Of a DNA stretch of 58,966 bases, positions 16,414-24,714 are shown piece after piece. Position numbers and translations under genes: made by a program. The first letter of the stretch is position 1. Each line of letters begins with the position of its first letter. The notes beneath the pieces were generated by a model. That model worked only from the letters and a program-made list of their open reading frames with translations. It did no database searches and was not told the DNA's origin. The stretch covers positions 1 through 58,966 of the forward strand of contig SVBN01000007.1 in assembly GCA_015058875.1 (NCBI GenBank). Reading direction: 5' to 3'. The stretch is from Erysipelotrichaceae bacterium. Its GTDB lineage: Bacteria; Bacillota_I; Bacilli_A; Erysipelotrichales; Erysipelotrichaceae.

Positions 16414-17562
16414 TTACTCTGTTTTCCCTTTCCGGTTCATCACCAGTCTGATAATCATCGGATACAGTGCCGTGTAGAAAAGAATGGTGATCATTCTTCT
16501 CATAAAGTGTCCCCAGTGACTGCCCAGCAGATTGTCCAGGGGTTTGCCGATATTGTTGTTCAGAAGCACAAAGATCACCATTCCCACCGCACACAGAATC
16601 ATTCCGGCCGGATTGATTCCGGTGGGCTCAAAGCGGATCCATCTGCGTTCAATGAGGCGTCCGAGACAGAATGCAATCAGAAAGGCGATGTCTCCGTATC
16701 CGTCATTCATCATTTTCTGCGGATCAACCAGCAGCTTGCCCTCGACATAGGTCATCGGATACGGCTTGAAGGTAACATAGGCAATGGACGCAAAGCCGAA
16801 TAGAATACCGCCGATCAGAAACAGATCTTCTTTTTCCGGATGCATTTCCAGATAACGGAAGATCCTGTCCATGACAATCAGACATAATACCGATTCGCAG
16901 ATTGCCACGAATACATCCTGCGGCGTATGCACGCCCAGATAGTTTCTTGAAAATGCCACCAGCATCGTTCCCAGAATGCAGAGAATCTGAGACCATCTGT
17001 GCTTTCTCTCTGAAGTGGCTGCCATTCCTAAAAACTGCGGTGCGGCGGTTGCGGTATGTCCGCTCGGAAATGAATATCCGGTCGCGGAAGTAATGGCGTT
17101 TCCTGCCGGAACAATGCGCGGATCACGGATCCACGGACGATAGACGCATGCCGTCAGCTTTACCAGCTGGTTGACGGCAAGGGTCAGACACATGGCGGAA
17201 ATCGCATACAGACCTCTTTTTTTATCCAGTGCCCAATAGATAAACAGAACCCCCAGAATCAGATATCTTGTCGCAAAAGTTGACACCGATTCCATAAACG
17301 GTGTCCAGGCATCATCGATGCTGTTCCGGAATTCCTGCAGAAACAGCAGATACTGAATATCCGGACCGGCTGTATCTTCTGTTTCCGTACCGGCATCAAT
17401 AACAGCTTCGTCTTCATGTACCGGCATGTCCCAATGATTCCCTGCCGATATGACGGTTTCTCCGGCAGTTTCCATCATCAAAGCTTCTTCCGCAGACTTC
17501 TGATACGGCGCGCACGGCGTCAGCAGCATCAGTGAAAGAACTGCAATTCCAAATAGATTCAT
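16414..17562 (-). CDS. PAP2-family membrane phosphatase
   Basis: A 382-residue integral membrane protein. The three PAP2 signature blocks are present: KLTACVYRPWIRD, SFPSGHTATA and SRNYLGVHTPQDV, giving the catalytic histidines. After an N-terminal signal-like hydrophobic segment there is an acidic linker of roughly 80 residues, then several membrane segments; additional C-terminal membrane helices extend beyond the minimal PAP2 core. Substrates may be lipid phosphates such as undecaprenyl pyrophosphate or phosphatidylglycerol phosphate. ATG at 17562 is favoured; the frame extends 25 codons upstream without an RBS. Confidence 0.87.
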   Translation of the reverse strand: MNLFGIAVLSLMLLTPCAPYQKSAEEALMMETAGETVISAGNHWDMPVHEDEAVIDAGTETEDTAGPDIQYLLFLQEFRNSIDDAWTPFMESVSTFATRYLILGVLFIYWALDKKRGLYAISAMCLTLAVNQLVKLTACVYRPWIRDPRIVPAGNAITSATGYSFPSGHTATAAPQFLGMAATSERKHRWSQILCILGTMLVAFSRNYLGVHTPQDVFVAICESVLCLIVMDRIFRYLEMHPEKEDLFLIGGILFGFASIAYVTFKPYPMTYVEGKLLVDPQKMMNDGYGDIAFLIAFCLGRLIERRWIRFEPTGINPAGMILCAVGMVIFVLLNNNIGKPLDNLLGSHWGHFMRRMITILFYTALYPMIIRLVMNRKGKTE

Positions 17563-17657
17563 ACAGTTAATAACCCCCTGAAAGATCAGAAATAAATTAT
17601 AGCCATTATCCGGCATATATGGCAGTTCCGATTTCACGGAATACGGTTATTTCCATG

Positions 17658-17687
17658 AAAAAATCCCGTCCAGAGCATCAAACGGGA
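17658..17687 (-). terminator. Terminator of the flavodoxin gene
   Basis: TCCCGT/ACGGGA stem (17687-17682 with 17669-17664) and a six-T run on the minus strand, about 45 bases after the flavodoxin stop. Confidence 0.75.
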
Positions 17688-17732
17688 AACTTATCATCTG
17701 AGCCTTTCCGGCAATACCGGCTTCTGTTTTAA

Positions 17733-18143
17733 TCAGCCGACGATCATCTTTGCAAATTCAGCTGCCGCCCTGCAGTCTTCGGCATCCGGCTTTCCCTTAT
17801 GAATGCCTTTGAATTCCCCGCGGCAATGGAATTCCCTCTCATCCATCGGGATACCCGCTTTATCCGCTTCCGCTTTGACTTTCTTATATGTCGAGTTCAG
17901 CATGGCTGCCGAGCCGAAGTTGACGATCTTTCCGACTTTGCTTTTGTCCAGGCTTCTGATAAACGCACGTACTTCAGGATCAATGCTGAAGGCATAGTAA
18001 GAGTTGCCGAGGAAAAGAATATCCGCATATTCTTCAACCGGTGTGCTGATAGGAAGTGCTTCGATGCCAACTGCTTCAGCTACCGCTTCCGCCAGTCTTC
18101 TGGTGTTTCCGCCTTTTGTGTAATATCTGACTGCAACTTTCAT
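17733..18143 (-). CDS. Flavodoxin-family protein
   Basis: A 136-residue flavodoxin-like protein. The FMN phosphate loop reads YYTKGGNTRRLAEA near the N-terminus and the flavin-flanking loop LGNSYYAFSID lies near residue 60. It probably shuttles electrons or acts as a small FMN oxidoreductase in the cytoplasm. The ATG at 18143 follows AAAGGATCAGAAAA; the frame is open a further 13 codons without a matching RBS. It appears to be a single-gene unit with its own terminator. Confidence 0.85.
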   Translation of the reverse strand: MKVAVRYYTKGGNTRRLAEAVAEAVGIEALPISTPVEEYADILFLGNSYYAFSIDPEVRAFIRSLDKSKVGKIVNFGSAAMLNSTYKKVKAEADKAGIPMDEREFHCRGEFKGIHKGKPDAEDCRAAAEFAKMIVG

Positions 18144-18275
18144 TTTTCTGATCCTTTCTGCCGTTTCATCGAAACGGCACATTTCATATGGTTCACTTTA
18201 CCATAAGGCACAAAAGAGTACATTGAACATGCATATGAAGACCCCGCTGCGCAGCAGGTCCGGATACTGACCGGC

Positions 18276-18896
18276 TTATTTCTTCGGCAGTATCACTGTG
18301 AAACAGCTGCCGTTTCCGACAGAGGAATCAACCAGTATATCTCCGCCGTGAAGCTTTGCAATCTTGTATGCCATTGCCAGACCGAGACCGTTGCCCTGGG
18401 TTTTATGACTGGTATCCCCCTGGTAAAACTGCTCAAAGATATGCACTTTTGTAATCTCATCCATACCTTCTCCCTGATCGGTCACCGAAACTGCCAGATG
18501 ATCTTCCTCATCAGTCAGTCTGACCTGTATGGCCTTGCCCTGCGGTGAAAATTTTGCGGCATTGTCCAGAATATTCATCCATACTTCTTTCAGCAGAGAT
18601 GCATTGCCGTAATACTCTGCTTCACAGAGGTCAATCCGGAAATCAGGATCTTTCTCTTTCCATTTCTGCCGGGTCACGAGAACACTCTGACGGATCTGCT
18701 CATCGATTCTCACGATAATTTCTGACTGATTAATAATTCTGCCGGAAGATCCGAAAAAATCAATCCGCAGTTCCTGAAGATAAAAATGATACCCCTGAAG
18801 AGGACCTGAGTGTGACAGCTGCTCGAAGATACTCTTCGCGGGTATCATTTTATATATTTCCGAAAAGCAGGAATCTCCATAAAGAATTACCCGCAA
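18276..18896 (-). pseudogene. Truncated sensor histidine kinase (catalytic ATPase part)
   Basis: The frame of 206 codons encodes a complete GHKL ATPase domain: N box NILDNAAKFSP, G1 DQGEGMD, F box FEQFYQGD and G2 GNGLGLAMAYKIAKLHGG. The dimerisation/phospho-acceptor region is missing or collapsed: where SHELRTPLxxIxGY would be expected it reads SHSGPLQGY. There are no membrane or sensor domains and no response regulator nearby. The only frame start is a TTG without an RBS, directly behind the tRNA terminator. It is best read as a remnant of a two-component kinase, although an expressed stand-alone ATPase cannot be excluded. Confidence 0.7.
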
Positions 18897-18902
18897 TATA
18901 AC

Positions 18903-18936
18903 AAAAAAGGACCGGCATTGTTATATGCTGATCCTC
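18903..18936 (-). terminator. Terminator of tRNA-Asn
   Basis: On the minus strand AGGATCAGCAT pairs with ATGCCGGTCCT (two mismatches in the middle) around a six-base loop, followed by a run of T residues, immediately after the tRNA 3' end. Confidence 0.75.
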
Positions 18937-18943
18937 TTTTATA

Positions 18944-19019
18944 TGGCGCCTCAAACAGGACTCGAACCTGTGACACCCTGGTTAACAGCCAAGTGCTCTA
19001 CCGACTGAGCTATTGAGGC
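18944..19019 (-). tRNA. tRNA-Asn (GTT)
   Basis: A 76-base cloverleaf: acceptor stem GCCTCAA/TTGAGGC, D arm GCTCAGTCGGTAGAGC, anticodon stem-loop CTTGG-CTGTTAA-CCAGG with anticodon GTT, and T arm ACAGGTTCGAGTCCTGT. Discriminator G and an encoded CCA end follow. It has its own promoter and terminator. Confidence 0.97.
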
Positions 19020-19029
19020 GTGCCTCTAT

Positions 19030-19058
19030 AATATACTCTTCTGCGACTTTTAATGCAA
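19030..19058 (-). promoter_or_regulatory. Promoter of tRNA-Asn
   Basis: On the minus strand TTGCAT (19058-19053), 17-base spacer, TATATT (19035-19030), placing the transcription start a few bases before the mature tRNA 5' end. Confidence 0.7.
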
Positions 19059-19138
19059 GAACTTTATGAAAAAAATTTTTTGTTCTGAAAAACACAGAAT
19101 ACGGAAGTTTAATTTCGTTCCGGACAAGTCTGATTGCT

Positions 19139-19167
19139 TTGTTGCGGGGATAAAACTCTGCTAATAT
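19139..19167 (+). promoter_or_regulatory. Promoter of the SPFH-zinc ribbon-TPM operon
   Basis: TTGTTG (19139-19144), 17-base spacer and TAATAT (19162-19167), followed by AAAGGAG and the start codon at 19203. This is a vegetative-type promoter; I looked for a sigma-W type TGAAAC/CGTA pair, as used for the related Bacillus genes, and did not find one. Confidence 0.55.
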
Positions 19168-19202
19168 AAATGTATCGAAAGAAATAAAAAGGAGAAACAA
19201 TT

Positions 19203-20408
19203 ATGGGCTTAATACAGGCAGCTTTAAGTGCAGCAGGAAGCACATTCCGCGACCAGTGGAAAGAATATTTCTACTGTGAGTCAATTCCCAGCAACGTGAT
19301 TGCTGTCAAGGGCAGAAAGAAGACCTCCGGCTTCTCCAGCAACTACGGCAATGACAACATCATTACAGACGGTTCTGTCATCGCTGTTGCGGACGGACAG
19401 TGCATGCTGATTGTCGAACAGGGCAAAGTCGTCGACTTCTGCGCCGAACCCGGTGAATACAAGTATGATTCCGCTACTGAGCCTTCTCTGTTCAGCGGTT
19501 CCCTTTCCGAAGGCATCAAGAATACATTTGCCCAGATCGGCAAGAGATTCATGTACGGCGGACAGCCTGCAGAAGATCAGAGAATCTATTATTTCAACAC
19601 CAAGGAACTGGTAGGACAGAAATACGGAACAGCATCCCCTGTACCGTTCAGAGTCGTTGATGAAAGAGCCGGCATCGATATCGATGTCAGCGTCAAGTGC
19701 TTCGGTGAATACAGCCTGAAGCTGGTTGACCCGGTACTGTTCTATACGAATGTATGCGGAAACTTCTCCGATACATATCCGGTAAGCATGATCGAAGGCC
19801 AGCTGAAGAGCGAACTGCTCTCAGCACTGCAGCCGGCATTCTCCAGATTCGGCGATGAAAAGATCCGTTACTCTTCCGTACCGGCTCATACAACCGAACT
19901 CTGCAATATCCTGAATGATGTGCTCAGTGCATCCTGGAGAGAAACCAGAGGCCTTGAAATCGGCAGTATCGCTGTTTCCAGCATCAAGGCTACAGAAGAA
20001 GATGAGGCCATGCTGAAGAAGATGCAGCAGAATGCCGCATATGCAAATCCTGCACTTGCAGGAGCCACTTTGGTCGGAGCACAGGCTCAGGCAATGGTGG
20101 ATGCCGCAAACAACGCCAACGGTGCAGCGATGGGCTTTGTCGGAATGAATGCCGCTCAGGCAGCCGGCGGAGTCAATGCCAATGCACTGTTCCAGCAGGC
20201 AGGACAGCCTCAGCAGGTACCGGCAGCCGGTGCGATGAACACTGCCGCAGGCAGCTGGACATGCCCGAAGTGCGGCACAGTCGGCACAGGCAACTTCTGC
20301 ACCAACTGCGGCACACAGAGACCTGCTCTTCAGTGGACATGTCCGAAGTGCGGTACCGTCGGTACGGGCAACTTCTGCACCAACTGCGGTACACAGAGAC
20401 CCCAGTAA
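19203..20408 (+). CDS. SPFH-domain (virion-core-like, YdjI-type) protein with tandem zinc ribbons
   Basis: A 401-residue protein. Residues about 25-280 form an SPFH/band-7-like core similar to the family named from Bacillus subtilis YdjI. An Ala/Asn/Gln-rich low-complexity linker (about 285-350) follows, then two near-identical C-terminal zinc ribbons, each CPKCG...CTNCG. In Bacillus, YdjI is encoded with YdjG, YdjH and PspA in an envelope-stress operon, where the neighbours help tether PspA. Here it is first in a three-gene operon with a YdjG-like and a YdjH-like gene, but no PspA gene is present. ATG has AAAGGAG upstream. Confidence 0.87.
   Translation: MGLIQAALSAAGSTFRDQWKEYFYCESIPSNVIAVKGRKKTSGFSSNYGNDNIITDGSVIAVADGQCMLIVEQGKVVDFCAEPGEYKYDSATEPSLFSGSLSEGIKNTFAQIGKRFMYGGQPAEDQRIYYFNTKELVGQKYGTASPVPFRVVDERAGIDIDVSVKCFGEYSLKLVDPVLFYTNVCGNFSDTYPVSMIEGQLKSELLSALQPAFSRFGDEKIRYSSVPAHTTELCNILNDVLSASWRETRGLEIGSIAVSSIKATEEDEAMLKKMQQNAAYANPALAGATLVGAQAQAMVDAANNANGAAMGFVGMNAAQAAGGVNANALFQQAGQPQQVPAAGAMNTAAGSWTCPKCGTVGTGNFCTNCGTQRPALQWTCPKCGTVGTGNFCTNCGTQRPQ
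20256..20402 (+). repeat. Tandem duplication of a 23-codon zinc-ribbon module
   Basis: Two 69-base units (20256-20324 and 20334-20402) at a 78-base period encode identical 23-residue peptides starting WTCPKCG. The copies differ at several synonymous positions, so the duplication is not an assembly artefact and its protein sequence has been kept under selection. Confidence 0.9.
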
Positions 20409-20424
20409 CAGACTTGCATGCAGT

Positions 20425-20459
20425 GACGCCGTCTCTTAACGGGCACGGCGTCATTTTTT
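20425..20459 (+). terminator. Hairpin with T-run after the SPFH gene
   Basis: GACGCCGT/ACGGCGTC (20425-20432 with 20445-20452) and six T residues. As the two following genes have no evident promoter, it may only partly stop transcription, giving more of the first product. Confidence 0.8.
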
Positions 20460-20480
20460 ACCAGGGAGGTGAGGATATTT

Positions 20481-21566
20481 ATGGCTGATCAGGTCACAAA
20501 CTATCAATGCCCAAATTGCGGGGGCCCTCTTCATTTTGATTCTGAAACACAGAAACTGAAATGTGACTACTGCGACTCTCTGTTTACGCCGCAGGAAGTT
20601 GAAACATTTTATGCGTCAGCCAATGAACAGGCTCTGAATGCGGAGTCAGATCAGTGGGAGATTGAATCCGGGCAGTGGACAGCGGAAGAAGCAGCGCATC
20701 TGAAGGCTTACAACTGTCCTTCCTGCGGTGCCAGAATCATCACTGATGATCATACCGGCGCCACCAGCTGTCCTTATTGCGGAAACAACCAGATTGATCC
20801 CGCACAGTTTGACGGATCATACCGGCCGGATTATGTGCTTCCGTTCCAGCTGGATAAAGATTCGGCTGTCAGCCGTCTGAAGAAGTTCTATCAGGGAAAG
20901 CCGCTTCTGCCCAGGGCATTTACGGAAAACAATCATATCGAAGAAATCAAAGGTGTTTATGTACCGTTCTGGCTGTACAATGCAAAGCTGGATGCGGACA
21001 TGACATATCACGCCACCAGAACCATGTCACATCGGGAAGGTGATTACCAGGTGTCCACTACATCGCATTATCAGGTGGCCCGGCGCGGACTTGTCAGCTT
21101 CACGAGAGTCCCTGCGGATGCCAGTTCCAAGATGCCGGATGAGTTTATGGATGCGGTAGAGCCGTTCGATTACAGCAAGATGGTACCATTCCAGATGTCC
21201 TACCTTGCCGGCTACCTGGCAGACAGATACGACGTCGATGTGAAGGAAGATCAGGAACGTGCAAATGAGAGAATGCGCCATACTGTTATATCCGCGATGA
21301 GCAGTACAGTCACGGGATACTCTTCGGTTGTCCCCGAGCGCCAGCACATCCGCATCGTTTCCGGCTATGCCGATTATGCATTCCTGCCGGTATGGGTACT
21401 TTCAACCAGATGGAACGGGAAGCCGTATCTCTTCGTCATGAACGGACAGAGCGGAAAAATGATCGGAGATCTTCCGGTAGACAACGGCAAGTTCTTTCTT
21501 TACCTGATTCTGATCGCACTGGTGATTTTTGCAGTATTATTCCTGCTGTTCGGCGGGCTGTTCTGA
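20481..21566 (+). CDS. Zinc-ribbon membrane-anchored protein (YdjG-like)
   Basis: A 361-residue protein with a TFIIB-type zinc ribbon (Cys10, Cys13, Cys28, Cys31), a second ribbon near 80-105 (CPSCG...CPYCG), a central soluble domain, and one C-terminal transmembrane helix ending at the last residues. This is the layout of Bacillus subtilis YdjG. ATG at 20481 follows GGGAGGTGAGG; a GTG four codons earlier lies within that site. It is followed after 12 bases by the TPM-domain gene. Role inferred from the Bacillus counterpart: membrane anchor in an envelope-stress assembly. Confidence 0.85.
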   Translation: MADQVTNYQCPNCGGPLHFDSETQKLKCDYCDSLFTPQEVETFYASANEQALNAESDQWEIESGQWTAEEAAHLKAYNCPSCGARIITDDHTGATSCPYCGNNQIDPAQFDGSYRPDYVLPFQLDKDSAVSRLKKFYQGKPLLPRAFTENNHIEEIKGVYVPFWLYNAKLDADMTYHATRTMSHREGDYQVSTTSHYQVARRGLVSFTRVPADASSKMPDEFMDAVEPFDYSKMVPFQMSYLAGYLADRYDVDVKEDQERANERMRHTVISAMSSTVTGYSSVVPERQHIRIVSGYADYAFLPVWVLSTRWNGKPYLFVMNGQSGKMIGDLPVDNGKFFLYLILIALVIFAVLFLLFGGLF

Positions 21567-21578
21567 GGAGGCAATCAT

Positions 21579-22406
21579 ATGGAATTGAAGAAACTGATCC
21601 CCGGAACAATGGCTGCCGCAGCATTATGTTTCTCACTGGCCGTTCCGGTGTCGGCAGATAATACGGAATTTGTCAGAGATGAATACGGGCTCCTGTCAAA
21701 CCAGGAAGTCCAGGAGCTGGAAAACTATGGACAGCAGCTGTTTGATGAGAAACAGTGCGGTGTATACCTGCGTGTCACAAAAGATATCGGAGGTTATTCC
21801 GACGCTTCGGATTTTGCAGAATACCTGTACGTGGTCGAGGAACTCGGGTACGGGGATGATCATGCCGGAATTCTGTTCGTTGTCTCAATGGGAGAACGCG
21901 ACTATGCCGTTACCGTATACGGTTCTGCCTATGATGTATTTACTGACCGGGCAGTCTCCGGAATGATTGACGATATACTCGATGATCTGTCCCGCGGCAA
22001 TTGGTATGATGCATTTGAAACATATTATGGAGATTCCGAACGTCTTCTGAGAAATTACACATATCATGAAACGGAATATGACAACAATGATGATCTGATT
22101 ATCATTGATCCGCCCGCACCGGAAAAAAGAGGTGCCAATCCGATCATTCTTGCAATCGGTTCTCTGATGTCTTCCCTGATGGTATGTCTCGGACTTCGCT
22201 TCAGAAATAAAACAACCGGGGAACGTTATTCGGCACACGAATATATGAGTCAGATCACGATGACAAACCGTCTGGATCTGTTTACCCATCATACTGTTTC
22301 CAGAGTCCGTGTATCCAGCCCGCCGAGTTCCCACTCCGGCGGCGGAGGCGGTATTACAACCTCCTATCACAGCAGCGGATTCCACAGCACAAGCGGAAAA
22401 TTCTGA
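21579..22406 (+). CDS. TPM-domain membrane protein (YdjH-like)
   Basis: A 275-residue protein with a signal peptide (about 1-26, ending VSA), a TPM domain (about 28-160, including FVRDEYGLLSNQEV), one transmembrane helix near 185-205, and a cytoplasmic Gly/Ser-rich tail ending SSGFHSTSGKF, a common feature of this family. It corresponds to Bacillus YdjH by domain order and neighbour. GAGGAGG-like RBS precedes the ATG. Third gene of the operon. Confidence 0.87.
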   Translation: MELKKLIPGTMAAAALCFSLAVPVSADNTEFVRDEYGLLSNQEVQELENYGQQLFDEKQCGVYLRVTKDIGGYSDASDFAEYLYVVEELGYGDDHAGILFVVSMGERDYAVTVYGSAYDVFTDRAVSGMIDDILDDLSRGNWYDAFETYYGDSERLLRNYTYHETEYDNNDDLIIIDPPAPEKRGANPIILAIGSLMSSLMVCLGLRFRNKTTGERYSAHEYMSQITMTNRLDLFTHHTVSRVRVSSPPSSHSGGGGGITTSYHSSGFHSTSGKF

Positions 22407-22411
22407 CATGA

Positions 22412-22438
22412 ACCTGCAGGTCACCTGCGGGTTTTCAT
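22412..22438 (+). terminator. Terminator of the SPFH operon
   Basis: AACCTGCAGG pairs with CCTGCGGGTT (one G-T pair) around a TCA loop, then a short T-rich run. It lies 5 bases after the TPM gene stop. Confidence 0.65.
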
Positions 22439-22444
22439 TTGAAA

Positions 22445-22471
22445 AGGAGCACTCCCGCATGGAATGCTCCT
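22445..22471 (-). terminator. Terminator of the lipoprotein-ACT-PFL-methyltransferase operon
   Basis: On the minus strand AGGAGCA (22471-22465) pairs with TGCTCCT (22451-22445), followed by TTTTC, directly after the methyltransferase stop. It abuts the terminator of the convergent SPFH operon. Confidence 0.7.
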
Positions 22472-22474
22472 CAG

Positions 22475-23062
22475 TTATTTACGTATTGCGACGGCGATGC
22501 CGTCCCCGGTATCCGCATAGTACACCGCATCAAATCTGGAATCTTTCAGCAGGTTCTCCCGGAATTTCATAATCTTATGTGCCATCTGTACCGTGCTGCG
22601 GTTATGGGACAGTGAATTATCATCCACGATTCCGTGGAATGCCAGATTGTCAAACACAAATACGGTTCCCTGGTGGGAGTTGTCATAATAGTGTTCCAGA
22701 TATCTTCCGTACTGTGACTTTGCGGCATCGATAAAAATCAGATCATATGCACTCATCGTCACATAATCCGCCCCGTCCATGCAGTGCACATAGATGCGGT
22801 CAGCCAAACCGCATGCACGGATATTCTCTTCCGCTTTTTCTGCGGAAACCGGATCGATTTCCACTGTGTCTATTACAATATCTTCCCTGACGGAAGCCAT
22901 CATAATGGATGAATAGCCGACTGCAGTACCGATCTCCAGGATTCTCTGGATCAGAGGATGCTCTGCAAGATATGTGCAGAGAAAACGGATTCCGTCATCC
23001 TTCATGACAGGAACACCGTTTTCCAATGCCTCCTCATGTATTTTATCAATCAGTAAATTCAT
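22475..23062 (-). CDS. Class I SAM O-methyltransferase (TrmR/YrrM or catechol-OMT type)
   Basis: A 195-residue Rossmann methyltransferase: SAM motif ILEIGTAVGYSS, acidic post-motif VEIDP, and the metal-binding/catalytic DLIFIDAAKSQY. Size and motifs match the family containing tRNA hydroxyuridine methyltransferase TrmR (Bacillus YrrM) and bacterial catechol O-methyltransferases. The ATG at 23062 overlaps the preceding stop (TGATG), indicating translational coupling; a longer frame reaching 23224 lies over the upstream gene and is not needed. TrmR is the more likely role in a Bacillota genome but is not proven. Confidence 0.85.
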   Translation of the reverse strand: MNLLIDKIHEEALENGVPVMKDDGIRFLCTYLAEHPLIQRILEIGTAVGYSSIMMASVREDIVIDTVEIDPVSAEKAEENIRACGLADRIYVHCMDGADYVTMSAYDLIFIDAAKSQYGRYLEHYYDNSHQGTVFVFDNLAFHGIVDDNSLSHNRSTVQMAHKIMKFRENLLKDSRFDAVYYADTGDGIAVAIRK

Positions 23063-24426
23063 CAGTTCTTCAGACTGTTCATCGGTGCGGGAATTCTTCC
23101 GCCGCGGTGAATCATCACATCCGGCTTCACGGTTCTTACCGGCATCACCGGACCGTATCCCAGCAGTCCGCCGAATTCCAGTGTATCTCCTGCTTTCCTG
23201 CCGATGGCGGGAATCAGGCGACATGCGGTGGTCTTGCTGTTGATCATGCCGATTGCGGCTTCATCCGCAATAATTGCGGAAAGTGTTTCCGCTGTGGTCT
23301 CACCCGGAACAACGATCATATCGAGGCCTACAGAGCATACTGCAGTCATCGCTTCCAGTTTTTCAATCGAAAGCGTACCTGCGGATGCGGCGTCGATCAT
23401 TCCGGCGTCTTCCGAGACCGGAATAAACGCACCGGACAGTCCGCCGACACTGGAACTTGCCATGACTCCGCCCTTCTTCACGGCGTCATTCAGCATGGCA
23501 AGACATGCTGTTGTGCCGGGACCGCCGACCTGTTCCAGACCGATCTCTTCCAGAATCTGAGCAACCGAGTCGCCGACAGCCGGCGTCGGTGCAAGCGACA
23601 AATCCAGAATACCAAACGGTACACCGAGTCTTCTGCTGGCTTCCGTTCCGACCAGCTGCCCCATTCTTGTCACCTTAAATGCAGTCTTTTTGATGATTTC
23701 GGCAATCTGATCCATCGAGGCATCTTTGCCTGCCTGCCGTACCGCCTCGCGGACTACACCGGGACCGGATACGCCGACATTGATGACACAGTCCGGTTCG
23801 GAAATACCATGGAACGCCCCTGCCATAAACGGATTATCTTCAACGGCATTGCAGAAAACCACCAGTTTGGCTGCACCGAAGCAGTTTCTGTCCTTTGTCA
23901 GTTCCGCTGCCTCACGGACGATCTGCCCCATTCTGCGTACCGCATCCATATTGATGCCGGCTTTGGTGCTTCCGATATTGACGCTGGAACACACCAGATC
24001 CGTGCAGGCCAGTGCTTCCGGAATCGAATTGATCAGCAGTTCATCTCCGGGCGTCATGCCCTTCTGCACCAATGCGGAATAGCCGCCGATGAAATTAACG
24101 CCGACTTCTTTCGCTGCCTCATCCAGAGCAATCGCATATTTTTTGCAGTCGCCGCCGGAAACCGATGCCAGCAATGCAATCGGTGTGACGGAAATACGCG
24201 AGTTAACAATCGGAATGCCGTACTCTCTGGAGATATCATGTGTGACTTTCACAAGATCCCGGGCTTTATTCAGGATCTTTTTCTTTATTTTTGCACAGGA
24301 AACATCAATATCCGGATCCGCACAGTCCAGCAGGGAAATCCCCATTGTAACTGTTCTGACATCGAGGTTCTCTTCATCGATCATCCGGATTGTTTCCAGA
24401 ATGTTGTCTTCTCTGATAACTGCCAT
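23062..24426 (-). CDS. PFL-family protein (UPF0210/DUF711)
   Basis: A 454-residue protein matching the conserved UPF0210 family, whose crystal fold resembles pyruvate formate-lyase although no radical glycine chemistry has been shown. Recognisable features are the glycine-rich segments [15 protein letters not shown] and [12 protein letters not shown] and the C-terminal GGRIPAP. It nearly always follows a small ACT-domain gene, as here with a 3-base gap, implying amino-acid or ligand regulation of an unknown enzymatic step. Well conserved in Bacillota; biochemical function unknown. Confidence 0.92.
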   Translation of the reverse strand: MAVIREDNILETIRMIDEENLDVRTVTMGISLLDCADPDIDVSCAKIKKKILNKARDLVKVTHDISREYGIPIVNSRISVTPIALLASVSGGDCKKYAIALDEAAKEVGVNFIGGYSALVQKGMTPGDELLINSIPEALACTDLVCSSVNIGSTKAGINMDAVRRMGQIVREAAELTKDRNCFGAAKLVVFCNAVEDNPFMAGAFHGISEPDCVINVGVSGPGVVREAVRQAGKDASMDQIAEIIKKTAFKVTRMGQLVGTEASRRLGVPFGILDLSLAPTPAVGDSVAQILEEIGLEQVGGPGTTACLAMLNDAVKKGGVMASSSVGGLSGAFIPVSEDAGMIDAASAGTLSIEKLEAMTAVCSVGLDMIVVPGETTAETLSAIIADEAAIGMINSKTTACRLIPAIGRKAGDTLEFGGLLGYGPVMPVRTVKPDVMIHRGGRIPAPMNSLKN

Positions 24427-24429
24427 AGG

Positions 24430-24699
24430 TCACACCGTGTGCATCGCATTGAAGATGTCTTCATGCATTACATGTATTTTCAGATTTTCCTTTTCTCCGG
24501 CTTCTTCGATCTCACTCATAATTCTGTCGAGATCTCCGTTTTCTTCCGGAATTTCAACGATCATAATCATCGTAAACAGATCTCTCAGACTCTTCTGGGT
24601 CACATCAATAATATTGATGTCACGCTTTGCACATTCTGTCGCCACGAATGCAAGAATCCCAGGTCTGTCTTTCCCGATGGTAGAAATAACTGCCCGCAT
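24430..24699 (-). CDS. ACT-domain protein (UPF0237)
   Basis: An 89-residue single ACT-domain protein starting MRAVISTIGKDRPGILA, the ligand-binding loop typical of this family. GAGAGGAGAAAC precedes the start. It is the partner of the UPF0210 protein encoded immediately downstream and probably senses a small molecule that controls it. It follows the lipoprotein gene by 15 bases. Confidence 0.92.
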   Translation of the reverse strand: MRAVISTIGKDRPGILAFVATECAKRDINIIDVTQKSLRDLFTMIMIVEIPEENGDLDRIMSEIEEAGEKENLKIHVMHEDIFNAMHTV

Positions 24700-24714
24700 A
24701 CCGTTTCTCCTCTC

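Noticed and set aside
20256-20402. Zinc-ribbon repeat as a possible CRISPR or assembly duplication
   Set aside because: Only two units, in frame, encoding identical peptides with synonymous differences; this is a coding duplication.
23063-23224. N-terminal extension of the methyltransferase gene
   Set aside because: The extra 54 codons overlap the end of the UPF0210 gene and are Arg-rich and unlike the family; the ATG at 23062 gives the normal length and a TGATG coupling.
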